Part shown: positions 23,126-32,593 of the stretch, one piece after another
Numbering within the stretch: the first letter of the stretch is position 1
Layout of the letters: each line of letters opens with the position of its first letter
DNA from: an uncultured Bacteroidia bacterium
GTDB taxonomy: Bacteria; Bacteroidota; Bacteroidia; Bacteroidales; CAJPTX01
Direction: 5' to 3'
DNA: 47,205 nucleotides
NCBI GenBank assembly: GCA_938038735.1
Contig: CALHSW010000011.1
Location: forward strand, 1 to 47,205
Notes under the pieces: generated by a model
Database searches by the model: none
What the model saw: only the letters and a program-made list of their open reading frames with translations
Told to the model about the DNA's origin: nothing
Translations under genes and position numbers: made by a program

Positions 23126-25603
23126 ATGCTTCAATACGCATTGCAGGAAGCGGCATGGGCTATCGATGCCCAAATCTATGGCGTTGTGGATGGGTCTATA
23201 CACGAAATCTCCATCGATAGCCGCACCATCGGCAATGGCCGCGGCGTACTTTTCTTTGCCCTACAAGGGCCACGGCACAACGGGCACGACTACGTGGAAC
23301 AGCTGTACAGGAAGAAGGGGGTGCGATGCTTCGTCATCTCGGAAATCAGAGCGGAGTTCCACGACCTCCCCAATGCCACCTTCCTTGAGGTAAGCGACAC
23401 GCTCCAGGCGCTCCAGCAATTCGCTGGATACCATCGGCAACGGTTTGACATCCCTGTGGTTGCGGTTACCGGGAGCAATGGTAAAACGATTGTCAAGGAG
23501 TGGCTACACGATGCGCTAGCCCCCTACAAGCGGGTGCACCACAGCCCAAAGAGCTTCAACTCGCAGGTGGGCGTGGCCCTCTCCCTCCTCGGCCTCATGC
23601 CCGAGTACGAAATGGGTATCTACGAGGCCGGCATAAGCCTACCGGGTGAAATGGCGAAGCTACAGGCCATGATACGCCCCACCATCGGCATCTTCACGAA
23701 CCTAGGGCATGCGCACCAGGAGGGTTTTAGCAGCATGGAGGAGAAGTGCCGAGAGAAGCTAACCCTTTTCAAGGGGTGCGCAAAGCTGCTGCTCTGCCGC
23801 GACCAAGAGATGGTGTACAGCGAGGCGGAGAGGATGCTCGCCCCGCTCGGCGTACAGCTCGTTACGTGGTCACGGCGCGACACAGATGCTGACCTCTCCG
23901 TAACGATTGGCAACAGCGGGGACAACTCGCTGCACTACACTCCTTTCTCCGCCTCTTACCACGGAGCAAACTTCACCGGCGAACTGCCAGGCCGCGATGG
24001 CGCATCCATTGAAAATGCGCTCCACACCCTCTTGGCACTCCTCGAGCTGGGGCTAACACCAGAGCAGGCTACCGCTAGCCTCGCGCACCTGCAGCCGCTC
24101 GCCATGCGGCTAGAGCGACGGGTGGGAGCCAACGGCCTCGCGCTCATTAACGATAGCTACAGCAACGACATTGAGTCGCTTACCGTAGCGCTTGATTTCC
24201 TATCGCAGAATGCGGGTGCCTTCGAAAAGGCCCTCATCCTCTCCGACATTGAGCAGAGCGGCCTCCCCGCCGACACGCTCTATAGCCTAGTGGCCAGCAA
24301 GGTGCAGCAGCATGCCATCAACCGTTTCATCGGCGTTGGCCCTGAGCTAACCGCCCATGGGGAGCTTTTCCCGCAGGGCGAATTCTACCCTGACACCGAT
24401 GCGCTCCTAGCGCAATATAGCCACACTAGCTTTGGCGATTACGCTACACTCGTAAAGGGTGCTAGGAATTATGGCTTTGAGAGGGTATGCAAAGCGCTTG
24501 AGATGCGCCGCCACCGCACCGTTATGGAAATTGACTTGGGCGCACTTACGAACAACCTTAACTATTTCCGCTCACTGCTACCAGCCGATACAAAACTTCT
24601 CGTCCTGGTTAAAGCGTGGGCCTACGGATGCGGCATGGTAGAAGTTGCGCAGTTCCTTGAGTACCATAAGGTTGACTATCTCGGTGTCGCCTTCGCCGAT
24701 GAGGGGGTTACGCTCCGCGCTGCCGGCATATCCACCCCGATACTTGTGCTTAACCCCGAATCCGAATCCTACACCCTGCTAATCGCCAACCACCTTGAGC
24801 CAGAGATTTTCTCCATGGCTGCGGCGGAAGAATTTGCCAAGGTTGCTGCCAACGCCAACCGCACCGACTACCCCATCCACATCAAGTTTGACACCGGCAT
24901 GCACCGAGTTGGGTTCAACCCGCAGCAGATTGACGAACTCGCCGCGCTCCTCGCGAACTCCCCAGCCCTCCACGTCGCGAGCGTCATGACACACCTCTGC
25001 GTGGCTGACGACCCCGGTGAAGATGCATTCACCAACGACCAGCTTGAACTTTTCGACCGCATGGCCGACACGCTGGAGAGACATCTAGGCTACCACCCGC
25101 TACGCCACGCCCTCAACTCGGCCGGCATTGAGCGCTTCACAGCCCATACCCACGACATGGTTCGTCTGGGCATTGGGCTTCACGGCTTCTCCGCCGCGGG
25201 CGCCAAAGAGCTACGCCCTGTGGCCAGCCTCCATTCATTCGTTGCCCAGCTGAGGCAGCTTAACGTTGGCGACACCGTTGGCTACGGCCGCCGCGGGGTT
25301 ATTACACGGCCTTCACTCATCGCTACCATCCCCATTGGCTACGCCGATGGCTACGCGCGGCGCCACGGGCGAGGGGTGGGGAAAGTGGCTATAAATGGCG
25401 TTCTATGCCCCACCATCGGCAATATCTGCATGGACACTTGTATGGTTGATGCCACGGGGGTAGAGGTCCACGAAGGGGATAAGGTCACAATCTTCGGCGC
25501 AGCACCAACGCTCCTAGAGGTTTCCCAATGGCTCGACACCATCCCCTACGAGGTGCTCAGCACCATATCCCGCCGCATTCCAAGGGTCTACATTGAGAGC
25601 TGA
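23126..25603 (+). CDS. Bifunctional MurF (UDP-MurNAc-tripeptide:D-Ala-D-Ala ligase) / alanine racemase
   Basis: The 825-residue fusion joins two steps of peptidoglycan precursor synthesis. Residues 1 to about 450 are MurF: uridine-binding N-domain, ATP loop VTGSNGKT at about 114-121, and the ligase C-domain with 'NDSYSND'. Residues from about 458 are a fold-type III PLP alanine racemase. It starts 'MEIDLGALTNNLNYFR', with the PLP lysine at about 496 in VLVKAWAYGCG and the second catalytic Tyr in VGYGRRG. The racemase makes the D-Ala used for the D-Ala-D-Ala that MurF adds. The fusion is known in Bacteroidota. The PLP-lysine motif is somewhat divergent (W and C where many racemases have other residues), but the lysine itself is present. 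It ends 12 nt before the palindromic terminator shared with the convergent chemoreceptor gene. Confidence 0.94.
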   Translation: MLQYALQEAAWAIDAQIYGVVDGSIHEISIDSRTIGNGRGVLFFALQGPRHNGHDYVEQLYRKKGVRCFVISEIRAEFHDLPNATFLEVSDTLQALQQFAGYHRQRFDIPVVAVTGSNGKTIVKEWLHDALAPYKRVHHSPKSFNSQVGVALSLLGLMPEYEMGIYEAGISLPGEMAKLQAMIRPTIGIFTNLGHAHQEGFSSMEEKCREKLTLFKGCAKLLLCRDQEMVYSEAERMLAPLGVQLVTWSRRDTDADLSVTIGNSGDNSLHYTPFSASYHGANFTGELPGRDGASIENALHTLLALLELGLTPEQATASLAHLQPLAMRLERRVGANGLALINDSYSNDIESLTVALDFLSQNAGAFEKALILSDIEQSGLPADTLYSLVASKVQQHAINRFIGVGPELTAHGELFPQGEFYPDTDALLAQYSHTSFGDYATLVKGARNYGFERVCKALEMRRHRTVMEIDLGALTNNLNYFRSLLPADTKLLVLVKAWAYGCGMVEVAQFLEYHKVDYLGVAFADEGVTLRAAGISTPILVLNPESESYTLLIANHLEPEIFSMAAAEEFAKVAANANRTDYPIHIKFDTGMHRVGFNPQQIDELAALLANSPALHVASVMTHLCVADDPGEDAFTNDQLELFDRMADTLERHLGYHPLRHALNSAGIERFTAHTHDMVRLGIGLHGFSAAGAKELRPVASLHSFVAQLRQLNVGDTVGYGRRGVITRPSLIATIPIGYADGYARRHGRGVGKVAINGVLCPTIGNICMDTCMVDATGVEVHEGDKVTIFGAAPTLLEVSQWLDTIPYEVLSTISRRIPRVYIES

Positions 25604-25614
25604 CGGCCTCAACT

Positions 25615-25660
25615 ACACAAATGCGGGGGAGCAATGCGCATTGCTCCCCCGCATTTGTGT
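25615..25660. terminator. Perfect 46-bp palindrome, probable bidirectional terminator
   Basis: Arms of 23 bp (outer part ACACAAATGCGGGGGAGC) meet without a loop at 25637/25638. It sits between the stop of MurF-Alr (plus) and the stop of the chemoreceptor at 25672 (minus), where a two-way terminator is expected. Flanking U-runs are poor. Confidence 0.75.
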
Positions 25661-25671
25661 TCTAATACCCA

Positions 25672-27531
25672 CTAATTAAACCGTTCAAGAAGTTCCTTCA
25701 AACGGTCGGAAAGGGTTATCAACTTTTCAGAATACTCCAGCATCTCCTGCGCGGCATGGTCATTCGCCATACTGATTTCCTTCAGCCTATCCGATGAAGT
25801 ACGTATCAGGTCGGCATCTACCTGCTGCCGTATATTCGCTAGCGCGATCGCCTCGGCATGGTCTGACGTACTCGCTATCTGCTTCGCAAGGCCGCTCATG
25901 GTGCCCCGGAGGTCCTCCACAATGCTCAAGCTTGACTCCGTGAGCGTTACGATCTCGTTCGCAGCCTCATTTGAATGCTCCGCCAACTTTCGCACCTCCG
26001 TTGCCACCACGCTGAAACCTCGCCCATGCTCCCCCGCACGGGCCGCCTCTACGGCAGCATTAAGGGCGAGAATGTTGGTTTGGTTGGCTATGTCGTTGAC
26101 CACCTTGATTTTGTCATAGACCCTGCGCATCTCCTCCGAAGCCAATACAGACTTCTGATCGCTCTGCTCAAACGACTCAACCGCCTGCCCGACCACCATC
26201 TTAGACTCTTGCGCCGACTGATTGCTCAAATCAATTGACTCCGCCACCCGATGCACCGCATTGTGCACCTCCTCTGAGGCCGACACTAGCTCTTCCGATG
26301 CGCTACGCAGGTTCTGGGCATTGGTATCCAGCTGCTCTCCCGCCTGGCTCACATCGAGCGATGCTTCCCGTATACCCATAAAAATCGTATGCAGCTCCGC
26401 CGACATACTGCTCATTGAATGCGCTAGCTCCGACAGCTCGTCCGACTGCCCATCTTCTAGCTTCCCTTCAAAGTCCCCTGCACTCACCCGCTTAGCAAAC
26501 GCAGCGCTCCTACGTATTCGGCGTGTCAACCGTGATGTGAACACTGAGGTTATCACCGTTATCAGCACAAAGCCAAATACGCTCATCACCAGCATGACAA
26601 GCAATACGCGGTTGGAATGCCCAAGTAAATCCCCTATTGGAACCGTTACGCATAGCGTCCAGGGCGTGCTGGCATGATCAATTTCCAATGGGTAAAAGAA
26701 CGAAGAGATGGGTTTATTTGTAATTTCAGATACCGTTTCAACGACAAAAGCCTTATGCTTGCTAATCATTGAATAGATTTGTGGACCTGTATATTCGCCG
26801 AGCTGATCATCCTTCACATTGATGCCAATGTATTTCTTGTCGGGATGGGCCACAATGACTCCCCCATTCGATATTAAAACCGCGTAGCTATTGGGGGTGG
26901 GATGCAAATCCAGCATGCGCTGGCTAATGTTCTCCAGCGAAATATCCACAGAGACAGTCCCCACCAAGTCGTCACCCCTAAAGACTGGGGCGCCTAGCGT
27001 TGTCATATGTACGGGATCATCACTATACAGCGATTTATCAAAATACGGCTCCAATATCACGTTGAGCGTCTTGTCTTCAAAGAAGAACTGCCAATGCTTC
27101 GGCAAAGTCCTCATGGATGCCGTATCGCGCTTCGCTTTTATCGCTCCGTCCACCCGGTAATTCGACAGGCGCAAACGTCCCGTATCTTGGGCAAAGAACT
27201 TTGATAAGTCCCACTGCGACCATAGCACCTGCAGCTGCGGTTGCGAACGAAAAACGGCCGCCGACATTCGTTCGTACTCCGCTGTAGGCAGTACGTCTCT
27301 ATCCCTAATCAAACCGGAAAAGGCTTCTGCCATCGTGCTCGCTATGGTTAGCTCTTTATTAAGCTGATTCTGAAAATTATCCGCGGTTTGCTCCGCTAGC
27401 ATTTTAATTTGTTTCTTGGACTGCTCCAAGTCATGCCTTCGCACTATGTAAAAGATGGCCGTCATGATCGCTGCGTAGATGAACAGCGCGGTGCCGACCT
27501 CCATTATGTACATTTTTGCCCTCAGCTTCAT
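25672..27531 (-). CDS. Methyl-accepting chemotaxis protein, Cache sensor (copy 1)
   Basis: The 619-residue inner membrane receptor has helix 1 at about 13-31, a periplasmic double-Cache-like sensor (about 35-300, with 'DPVHMTTLGAPVFRGDDLVGTVSVDISL' split around the PAS-like strands), helix 2 at about 308-330, a HAMP domain, and a cytoplasmic signalling coiled coil. The conserved hairpin tip is complete: QTNILALNAAVEAARAGE then HGRGFSVVA and VRKLAEHS. It should bind a small ligand and control a CheA kinase. No cheA, cheW, cheB or cheR gene is in the window. It has a well-spaced promoter upstream at 27620-27650. It is a close paralogue of the next gene over its whole length. Confidence 0.93.
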   Translation of the reverse strand: MKLRAKMYIMEVGTALFIYAAIMTAIFYIVRRHDLEQSKKQIKMLAEQTADNFQNQLNKELTIASTMAEAFSGLIRDRDVLPTAEYERMSAAVFRSQPQLQVLWSQWDLSKFFAQDTGRLRLSNYRVDGAIKAKRDTASMRTLPKHWQFFFEDKTLNVILEPYFDKSLYSDDPVHMTTLGAPVFRGDDLVGTVSVDISLENISQRMLDLHPTPNSYAVLISNGGVIVAHPDKKYIGINVKDDQLGEYTGPQIYSMISKHKAFVVETVSEITNKPISSFFYPLEIDHASTPWTLCVTVPIGDLLGHSNRVLLVMLVMSVFGFVLITVITSVFTSRLTRRIRRSAAFAKRVSAGDFEGKLEDGQSDELSELAHSMSSMSAELHTIFMGIREASLDVSQAGEQLDTNAQNLRSASEELVSASEEVHNAVHRVAESIDLSNQSAQESKMVVGQAVESFEQSDQKSVLASEEMRRVYDKIKVVNDIANQTNILALNAAVEAARAGEHGRGFSVVATEVRKLAEHSNEAANEIVTLTESSLSIVEDLRGTMSGLAKQIASTSDHAEAIALANIRQQVDADLIRTSSDRLKEISMANDHAAQEMLEYSEKLITLSDRLKELLERFN

Positions 27532-27896
27532 CTCAATAAAACGTTTCTATGCCCCATTACATAGCAGCAACACTACTATAACCTTATGTCTAATCAAAAA
27601 TACCTCTTCTTCCCCTTTGCAAAGATACTATTTTACCGCCACAGCTCCAACCCGCTTGTACGTAATTGATTGAATTTTTGTTCTTCTGGCGGAGAATGCT
27701 AAGAGTGCAAGAAGAGACAGCACTTCTCACGCTTGCCTGCACTTTGGCACATCATAGAAGGCTTTACAAGAGGACAAACCGCCATGCGCTACGACCGCAT
27801 TACGCAGACGAATCAATACACAGCCCCCCTTACCAAGAGGATCAGTAGTCTAGATAGGGTTAGACCCATCACACAATCGCTACCCGCCGCGGTCTA
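27532..27896. other. Intergenic region between the two chemoreceptor genes
   Basis: These 365 bases hold the promoter of copy 1 and, next to the stop of copy 2, a small GTCTA/TAGAC inverted repeat (27848-27865). The open frames seen here are short and without gene-like features. I see no RNA gene. Confidence 0.55.
27620..27650 (-). promoter_or_regulatory. Promoter of chemoreceptor copy 1
   Basis: On the minus strand, TTG (27650-27648) is followed after 20 nt by TATCTTTG (27627-27620), a full Bacteroidota -33/-7 pair with normal spacing. It gives a leader of about 80 nt. Confidence 0.65.
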
Positions 27897-29762
27897 CTAG
27901 TTAAAACGTTCTAGAAGCCCCTTCAGGCGATCCGACAGCGTAATCAGTTTCTCTGAGTAGCTCAGCATATCTTGCGCCGCGCGGTCATTCTCCTCGCTAA
28001 TTTCCTTGAGCCTATCCGACGATGTACGTATGAGATCCGCATCTACCTGTTGACGTATATTGGCCAACGCTATCGCCTCGGCATGGTCTGACGTGCTCGC
28101 TATCTGCCTCGCGAGCCCGCTCATCGTGCCTCGGAGCTCCTCCACAATGTTCAGACTTGACTCCGTGAGCGCCACAATTTCGTTTGCCGCCGCATTTGAG
28201 TGTTCCGCCAGCTTTCGCACCTCCGCCGCTACCACGCTAAAACCCCGCCCATGCTCCCCCGCACGCGCCGCCTCAACGGCTGCATTTAGAGCCAAAATAT
28301 TGGTTTGGCTAGCAATTTCGTTCACCACCCTTATCTTATCGTACACCCGGCGCATCTCCTCAGCCGCCAACACCGATTTTTCATCACTCTGCCGAAACGA
28401 GTCCACCGCCTGGCTCACCACGACCTTGGACTCTTGCGCCGACTGATTGCTCAAATCAATCGACTCTGCCACGCGATGCACAGCGTTATGTACCTCTTCT
28501 GATGCCGACACCAACTCTACCGATGCGTCGCGTAAATTCTTCGCATTGACTTCCAGCTGCGCCCCTGCCTGATTCACATCAAGCGACGCTTCGCGAATCC
28601 CCCCAAAAATCGTATGCAACTCCTCTGACATGCTGCTCATCGAATGCGCCAACTCCGACAGCTCATCCTTCTGCGCATCCTCTAGCCGCCCCCCGAAGTC
28701 GCCCCTACTCACCCGCTTCGCAAATTCTGCGCTCCGGCGAATACGGCGCGTCAGTCGCGATGTGAACACCGATGATAATACCGTTATCAGCACAAACCCA
28801 AACAGGCTCATCACCAGCATCACCCGCAATACACGATTGGAATGCACTGTTAAGTCACTCTTCGGCACATTTACGCATAGCGTCCAGGGTGTGTCAGTAT
28901 TGTCAACCTGCAATGGATTAAAAAAAGCCATCTCCTCTTTGCCCGTTATCTCCGATATGGTTTCAACCTTAAATGCCCGATGCTCAGCGAGCATGGAAAA
29001 TATCTGTTCCCCAGTATACTCCCCCAGCCGATCATCTTTAACGTTAACCCCTATATATTTCTCATCGGGGTGCGCCACTATAATTCCACCGTTCGATATC
29101 AACGTGGCGTAGCTATTGGGTGTCGGTCGCAATTCTAGCACACGCTGGCTCATGTTCTCCAAGGATATATCCACTAACGCCACCCCCACTAAGTCGCTCT
29201 TTTTAAACACTGGGGCGCCCAGCGTAGTCATATGCACCGGCCTATCGCCAAATATCGTCTCATCAAAGTAAGGCTCGACGATTATATTAAGCGACTTGCG
29301 CGCATCATCGAAACAAAACTGATAGTATTTCGGGGTCTTGTAAAATAGCATCGTGTCTCGCTCCTGCGCTATTTTCCCATCCTGCCGATACTGCAATAGT
29401 CGCAACCGCCCCGTATCTCGCGCCGACACTTTTGACAAATCCCACTGGGACCAGAGCACCTGCAGCTGCGGTTGCGAACGAAAAACGGCCGCTTCCATCT
29501 TTACGAACTCCTGCGTGGGGATGGTATCTCTATCCGCTACCATCCCCTCATACGCCTCTGCCAGCGTACTCGCGATGGTTAGCTCTCTATTGAGCTGACT
29601 TTGAAAATTATCCGATGTTTGCTCAATAAGCAACCGTATCTGCTTCTCTGACTGCTCCAGGTCATGCTTACGCACTATGTAAAATATGGCCGCCATTATC
29701 GATGCGTAGATAAACAGCGCCGTGCCAATCTCCGTAAGGTATACTTTAGTCTTTAGCTTCAT
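27897..29762 (-). CDS. Methyl-accepting chemotaxis protein, Cache sensor (copy 2)
   Basis: The 621-residue receptor has the same layout as copy 1: helix 1, double-Cache-like periplasmic sensor, helix 2, HAMP and signalling domain with the intact QTNILALNAAVEAARAGE tip. I start it at the ATG at 29762 (MKLKTKVYLTEIG), which aligns with the start of copy 1. The frame opens 10 codons earlier, but these have no counterpart in copy 1. The two copies differ mainly in the sensor (for example, residues 105-170) and are nearly identical in the signalling part, as expected after tandem duplication with divergence in ligand choice. Both end LLERFN without a CheR-binding pentapeptide. Confidence 0.93.
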   Translation of the reverse strand: MKLKTKVYLTEIGTALFIYASIMAAIFYIVRKHDLEQSEKQIRLLIEQTSDNFQSQLNRELTIASTLAEAYEGMVADRDTIPTQEFVKMEAAVFRSQPQLQVLWSQWDLSKVSARDTGRLRLLQYRQDGKIAQERDTMLFYKTPKYYQFCFDDARKSLNIIVEPYFDETIFGDRPVHMTTLGAPVFKKSDLVGVALVDISLENMSQRVLELRPTPNSYATLISNGGIIVAHPDEKYIGVNVKDDRLGEYTGEQIFSMLAEHRAFKVETISEITGKEEMAFFNPLQVDNTDTPWTLCVNVPKSDLTVHSNRVLRVMLVMSLFGFVLITVLSSVFTSRLTRRIRRSAEFAKRVSRGDFGGRLEDAQKDELSELAHSMSSMSEELHTIFGGIREASLDVNQAGAQLEVNAKNLRDASVELVSASEEVHNAVHRVAESIDLSNQSAQESKVVVSQAVDSFRQSDEKSVLAAEEMRRVYDKIRVVNEIASQTNILALNAAVEAARAGEHGRGFSVVAAEVRKLAEHSNAAANEIVALTESSLNIVEELRGTMSGLARQIASTSDHAEAIALANIRQQVDADLIRTSSDRLKEISEENDRAAQDMLSYSEKLITLSDRLKGLLERFN

Positions 29763-30322
29763 CTTTATACTTTTTCCATATCGTACTAGCAACGCAACTG
29801 AACTGTCACTAGCGCATAAAGTTATTTGCCATAGTGCAGTTCAATGTGAGTTTTACGTAACCCTTTTAGTTTTTGTTATGTTTGCCCTCATCCATGCCGC
29901 TAAAATGATACTTCAACGAGTCATCTAAGCCAATTAGAATCAATTCCCTAGACGCTATTTACGCAAAGACTTCAAACAGTCGTCCCTACACAATATAGTA
30001 CACCACGGCACTGCATCCGCGCGCTAGCTAAGCAGCGCACAAAGCACAGCCAGCACATACGCCCATGCAAAATGCCCCCAAATAATAATGTGACCGCTGC
30101 TACAAACATCAGCAAAACCCTTACGCACCGCGGAGTGCAGATACCATCCTACACTTAACAACCAACATCCGCTCTTACCCATCTTGCATAGGAGTATCCC
30201 TATCCGGATCCAGATAGCCTGCGATAGGACAACGCATCTTCAAAACAAACGCCTTCTTGGCAAAAGGGTACGGTCAAACACAGATAAAATTTTCGGGTGA
30301 GTAAATTCAAAATGTCAATAAA
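29763..30322. other. Gene-free region upstream of chemoreceptor copy 2
   Basis: About 560 bases with no credible gene. An imperfect inverted repeat lies at 29800-29842 (GAACT and CACTA against TAGTG and AGTTC), 38 nt upstream of the copy 2 start, and could be an operator or leader hairpin. No clear TAnnTTTG element is seen for copy 2. No RNA gene is recognised. Confidence 0.5.
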
Positions 30323-30355
30323 AAGGGCGGCTGTCCAAATTGGACAGCCGCCCTT
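30323..30355 (-). terminator. Intrinsic terminator after tsf
   Basis: A 16-bp perfect stem (AAGGGCGGCTGTCCAA) around a single central base is followed on the minus strand by TTTTTATTG. It ends the L13-S9-S2-EF-Ts message 24 nt after the tsf stop. Confidence 0.88.
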
Positions 30356-30379
30356 AGTAAACTAAAAGAAAGAATCTTC

Positions 30380-31210
30380 TTAGTCGTTTAGCCCATAACG
30401 TGCAAAGCTCGTCACCTTCAAGTCCTTATCAAACTTGGCTATGTACTGCTCCACGCTGATTTTACCCTCCTGCACAAACTCCTGCGCCATCAGCGTACTC
30501 TCCTTGTAGAACTTCTGCAAACGCCCCTCAGCAATCTTATCAAGCAACTGCTCCGGCTTGCCCTCGTTACGCGCCTGCTCACGCCCCACCTCAAACTCGC
30601 GGTCACGAATCTCCTTGGGTACGCTATTCGCATCGACCGCCACTGGGTTCATCCCCGCAATCTGCATTGCGATCTCAAACCCTAACGTGTCATTGGGTAG
30701 CTCTTTCGAGAACCCGACAATCGCAGCCAACTTATTCCCTGGATGGATGTAAAACGCCACGCTGGGAGCCTCCACCACAGCAAAAAAGCTCAACTCCATC
30801 TTCTCCCCAGTGACCCCCGAGAAATTCGTCACTTCTTCTTCCGCCGTGTGGCCTTCAAGCTTCATCTGCTTCAACCCCTCTAAATCCTTTATCCCCACGC
30901 GCACCGCAGCGTCCAAAATCTTTTTTGCTAGCCCGATAAAGTCTGCGTTTTTAGCCACAAAATCCGTCTCGCAATTGAGCACTAGCATCGCTACCCTTCC
31001 GCACTTGTCACACTTCTCAGCCAACACCACCCCCTCAGATGCCTCACGGTCTGCGCGCTTGTTCGCTATCGCCTTGCCTCGTTCACGGATAAGCTCTATC
31101 GCCTTATCCATGTCGCCATTCGCCTCCTCTATTGCCTTCTTGCAGTCCATCATTCCCGCGCCCGTAAGCTCACGTAGACGCTTAATGTCTGCCAAACTCG
31201 CTCCTGCCAT
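30380..31210 (-). CDS. tsf: Elongation factor Ts
   Basis: The 276-residue protein exchanges GDP for GTP on EF-Tu. The N-terminal UBA-like domain (LRELTGAGMMDCKKAIEEA) and the conserved ETDFVAKN core motif are present, with both core repeats and the C-terminal module. The start follows AAAAAGGAGCG, a good ribosome site. It lies downstream of rpsB, the usual bacterial order, with a hairpin between them. Confidence 0.97.
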   Translation of the reverse strand: MAGASLADIKRLRELTGAGMMDCKKAIEEANGDMDKAIELIRERGKAIANKRADREASEGVVLAEKCDKCGRVAMLVLNCETDFVAKNADFIGLAKKILDAAVRVGIKDLEGLKQMKLEGHTAEEEVTNFSGVTGEKMELSFFAVVEAPSVAFYIHPGNKLAAIVGFSKELPNDTLGFEIAMQIAGMNPVAVDANSVPKEIRDREFEVGREQARNEGKPEQLLDKIAEGRLQKFYKESTLMAQEFVQEGKISVEQYIAKFDKDLKVTSFARYGLND

Positions 31211-31231
31211 ATCGCTCCTTTTTCCAATTAC

Positions 31232-31253
31232 GACAGAGCCCTAAGGCTCTGTC
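31232..31253 (-). promoter_or_regulatory. Hairpin between rpsB and tsf
   Basis: A 9-bp perfect stem (GACAGAGCC/GGCTCTGTC) with a 4-nt loop lies in the 70-nt gap. A partial terminator or processing site between rpsB and tsf is plausible. There is no strong U-run. Confidence 0.6.
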
Positions 31254-31280
31254 AATATTTCACAAATCTCTTTGCTCTCC

Positions 31281-32084
31281 CTACTGCTCGTCATCGTCCT
31301 CTACCAGCTCAGACGCCACCTTCGGCGACTCCTGCTCCTCGGCATCATCGTCAGCCCCCTCATTGTCGGCATCAGCTGCCGCATTGGCCTTCTCCATCTT
31401 ACGCTCCATCAGCCCTTGCTTCACAGCACCTATCACCTCGCCCAAAATCAGCTCAATGGACTGCGTAGCATCATCATTGGATGGGATTACGTAATCTATT
31501 TCGCTTGGATCGCAGCATGTATCCACCATCGCAAACACGGGAATTCCCAACCGCTTCGCCTCTCGCACTGCGATGTACTCCTTCTGCACGTCAACCACAA
31601 AGAGCGCCGCGGGTAGCTTCGTCAAGTCGGCGATTGACCCTAGGTTCTTCTCTAGCTTCGCCCGCTGGCGGGTAATTTGCAACCGTTCCCTCTTTGATAG
31701 ATTCTCAAACGTGCCATCGGTCATCATCTTATCAATGTTCGACATCTTCTTGACCGCCTTGCGTATCGTTGGGAAGTTCGTTAGCATACCGCCCGGCCAG
31801 CGCTCAATCACATAGGGCATATTCGTGTCCTTCACGAGGTTTGCAACCACGTCCTTGGCCTGCTTCTTTGTGGCCACGAATAGAATCTTACGACCCTGAC
31901 GGGCTATCTTTCGCAGAGCTTCGGTGGCTTCATCAAGCTTCACCATCGTCTTCTGCAAATCAATAATGTGAATCCCATTGCGCTCCATGAAGATATAGGG
32001 CGCCATTTTCGGATTCCACTTACGCGTGAGATGCCCGAAGTGCACCCCCGCCTCGAGCATCTGCTCGAATGTTACATTTGGCAT
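31281..32084 (-). CDS. rpsB: 30S ribosomal protein S2
   Basis: The 267-residue protein has the family's opening 'FEQMLEAGVHFGHLTRKWNPKM' pattern (shown here in part), the coiled-coil region and 'VDTCCDPSEIDYVIPSNDDA'. A long acidic tail of about 35 residues (AADADNEGADDDAEEQE) follows the core, as in other Bacteroidota S2. It is followed by tsf and preceded by rpsI and rplM in one minus-strand operon. Confidence 0.97.
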   Translation of the reverse strand: MPNVTFEQMLEAGVHFGHLTRKWNPKMAPYIFMERNGIHIIDLQKTMVKLDEATEALRKIARQGRKILFVATKKQAKDVVANLVKDTNMPYVIERWPGGMLTNFPTIRKAVKKMSNIDKMMTDGTFENLSKRERLQITRQRAKLEKNLGSIADLTKLPAALFVVDVQKEYIAVREAKRLGIPVFAMVDTCCDPSEIDYVIPSNDDATQSIELILGEVIGAVKQGLMERKMEKANAAADADNEGADDDAEEQESPKVASELVEDDDEQ

Positions 32085-32192
32085 AACCTGCTACTCTTTT
32101 TATGCATGGCAATCTGTAGGTAGCTCGTGTACCGAGATCCTACAGATTTTGACATCTCTGCCTGCCACTCCTGTTTACTCCTGAAAGAAAAA

Positions 32193-32579
32193 CTATCGCT
32201 TGCTGAACTGGAAGCGCTTCCTTGCACCCGGACGCCCTGGCTTCTTGCGCTCCACCATACGCGAGTCGCGCGTCATGAACCCCTTCGCACGGAGTGCCGG
32301 CTTCAACGTCTCGTCATGCTTCACCAACGCACGCGCAATGCCCAAGCGAACCGCCTCAGCCTGGCCGCTAATGCCACCGCCCACAAGATTCACCTTAACG
32401 TCAAAGTTCTCGCTTAACTCCAGCTCCGTAAATGGCTGACGCACCACGTACTGCAGTGAAGGCAGTGGAAAGTACTCCTCTAGCTTCTTACCGTTTATGG
32501 TGATATTTCCATTGCCCGGCTTCAAATAGACACGCGCCACCGCCGTTTTGCGACGCCCTACTGCATTTTCTACCTGCAT
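32193..32579 (-). CDS. rpsI: 30S ribosomal protein S9
   Basis: The 128-residue protein starts with AVGRRKTAVARVYLKPG and ends in the conserved basic tail KKPGRPGARKRFQFSKR, whose last residues contact P-site tRNA. It is 14 nt downstream of rplM, the classic L13-S9 pair. Confidence 0.97.
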   Translation of the reverse strand: MQVENAVGRRKTAVARVYLKPGNGNITINGKKLEEYFPLPSLQYVVRQPFTELELSENFDVKVNLVGGGISGQAEAVRLGIARALVKHDETLKPALRAKGFMTRDSRMVERKKPGRPGARKRFQFSKR

Positions 32580-32593
32580 ACCGCTCTCACTCC

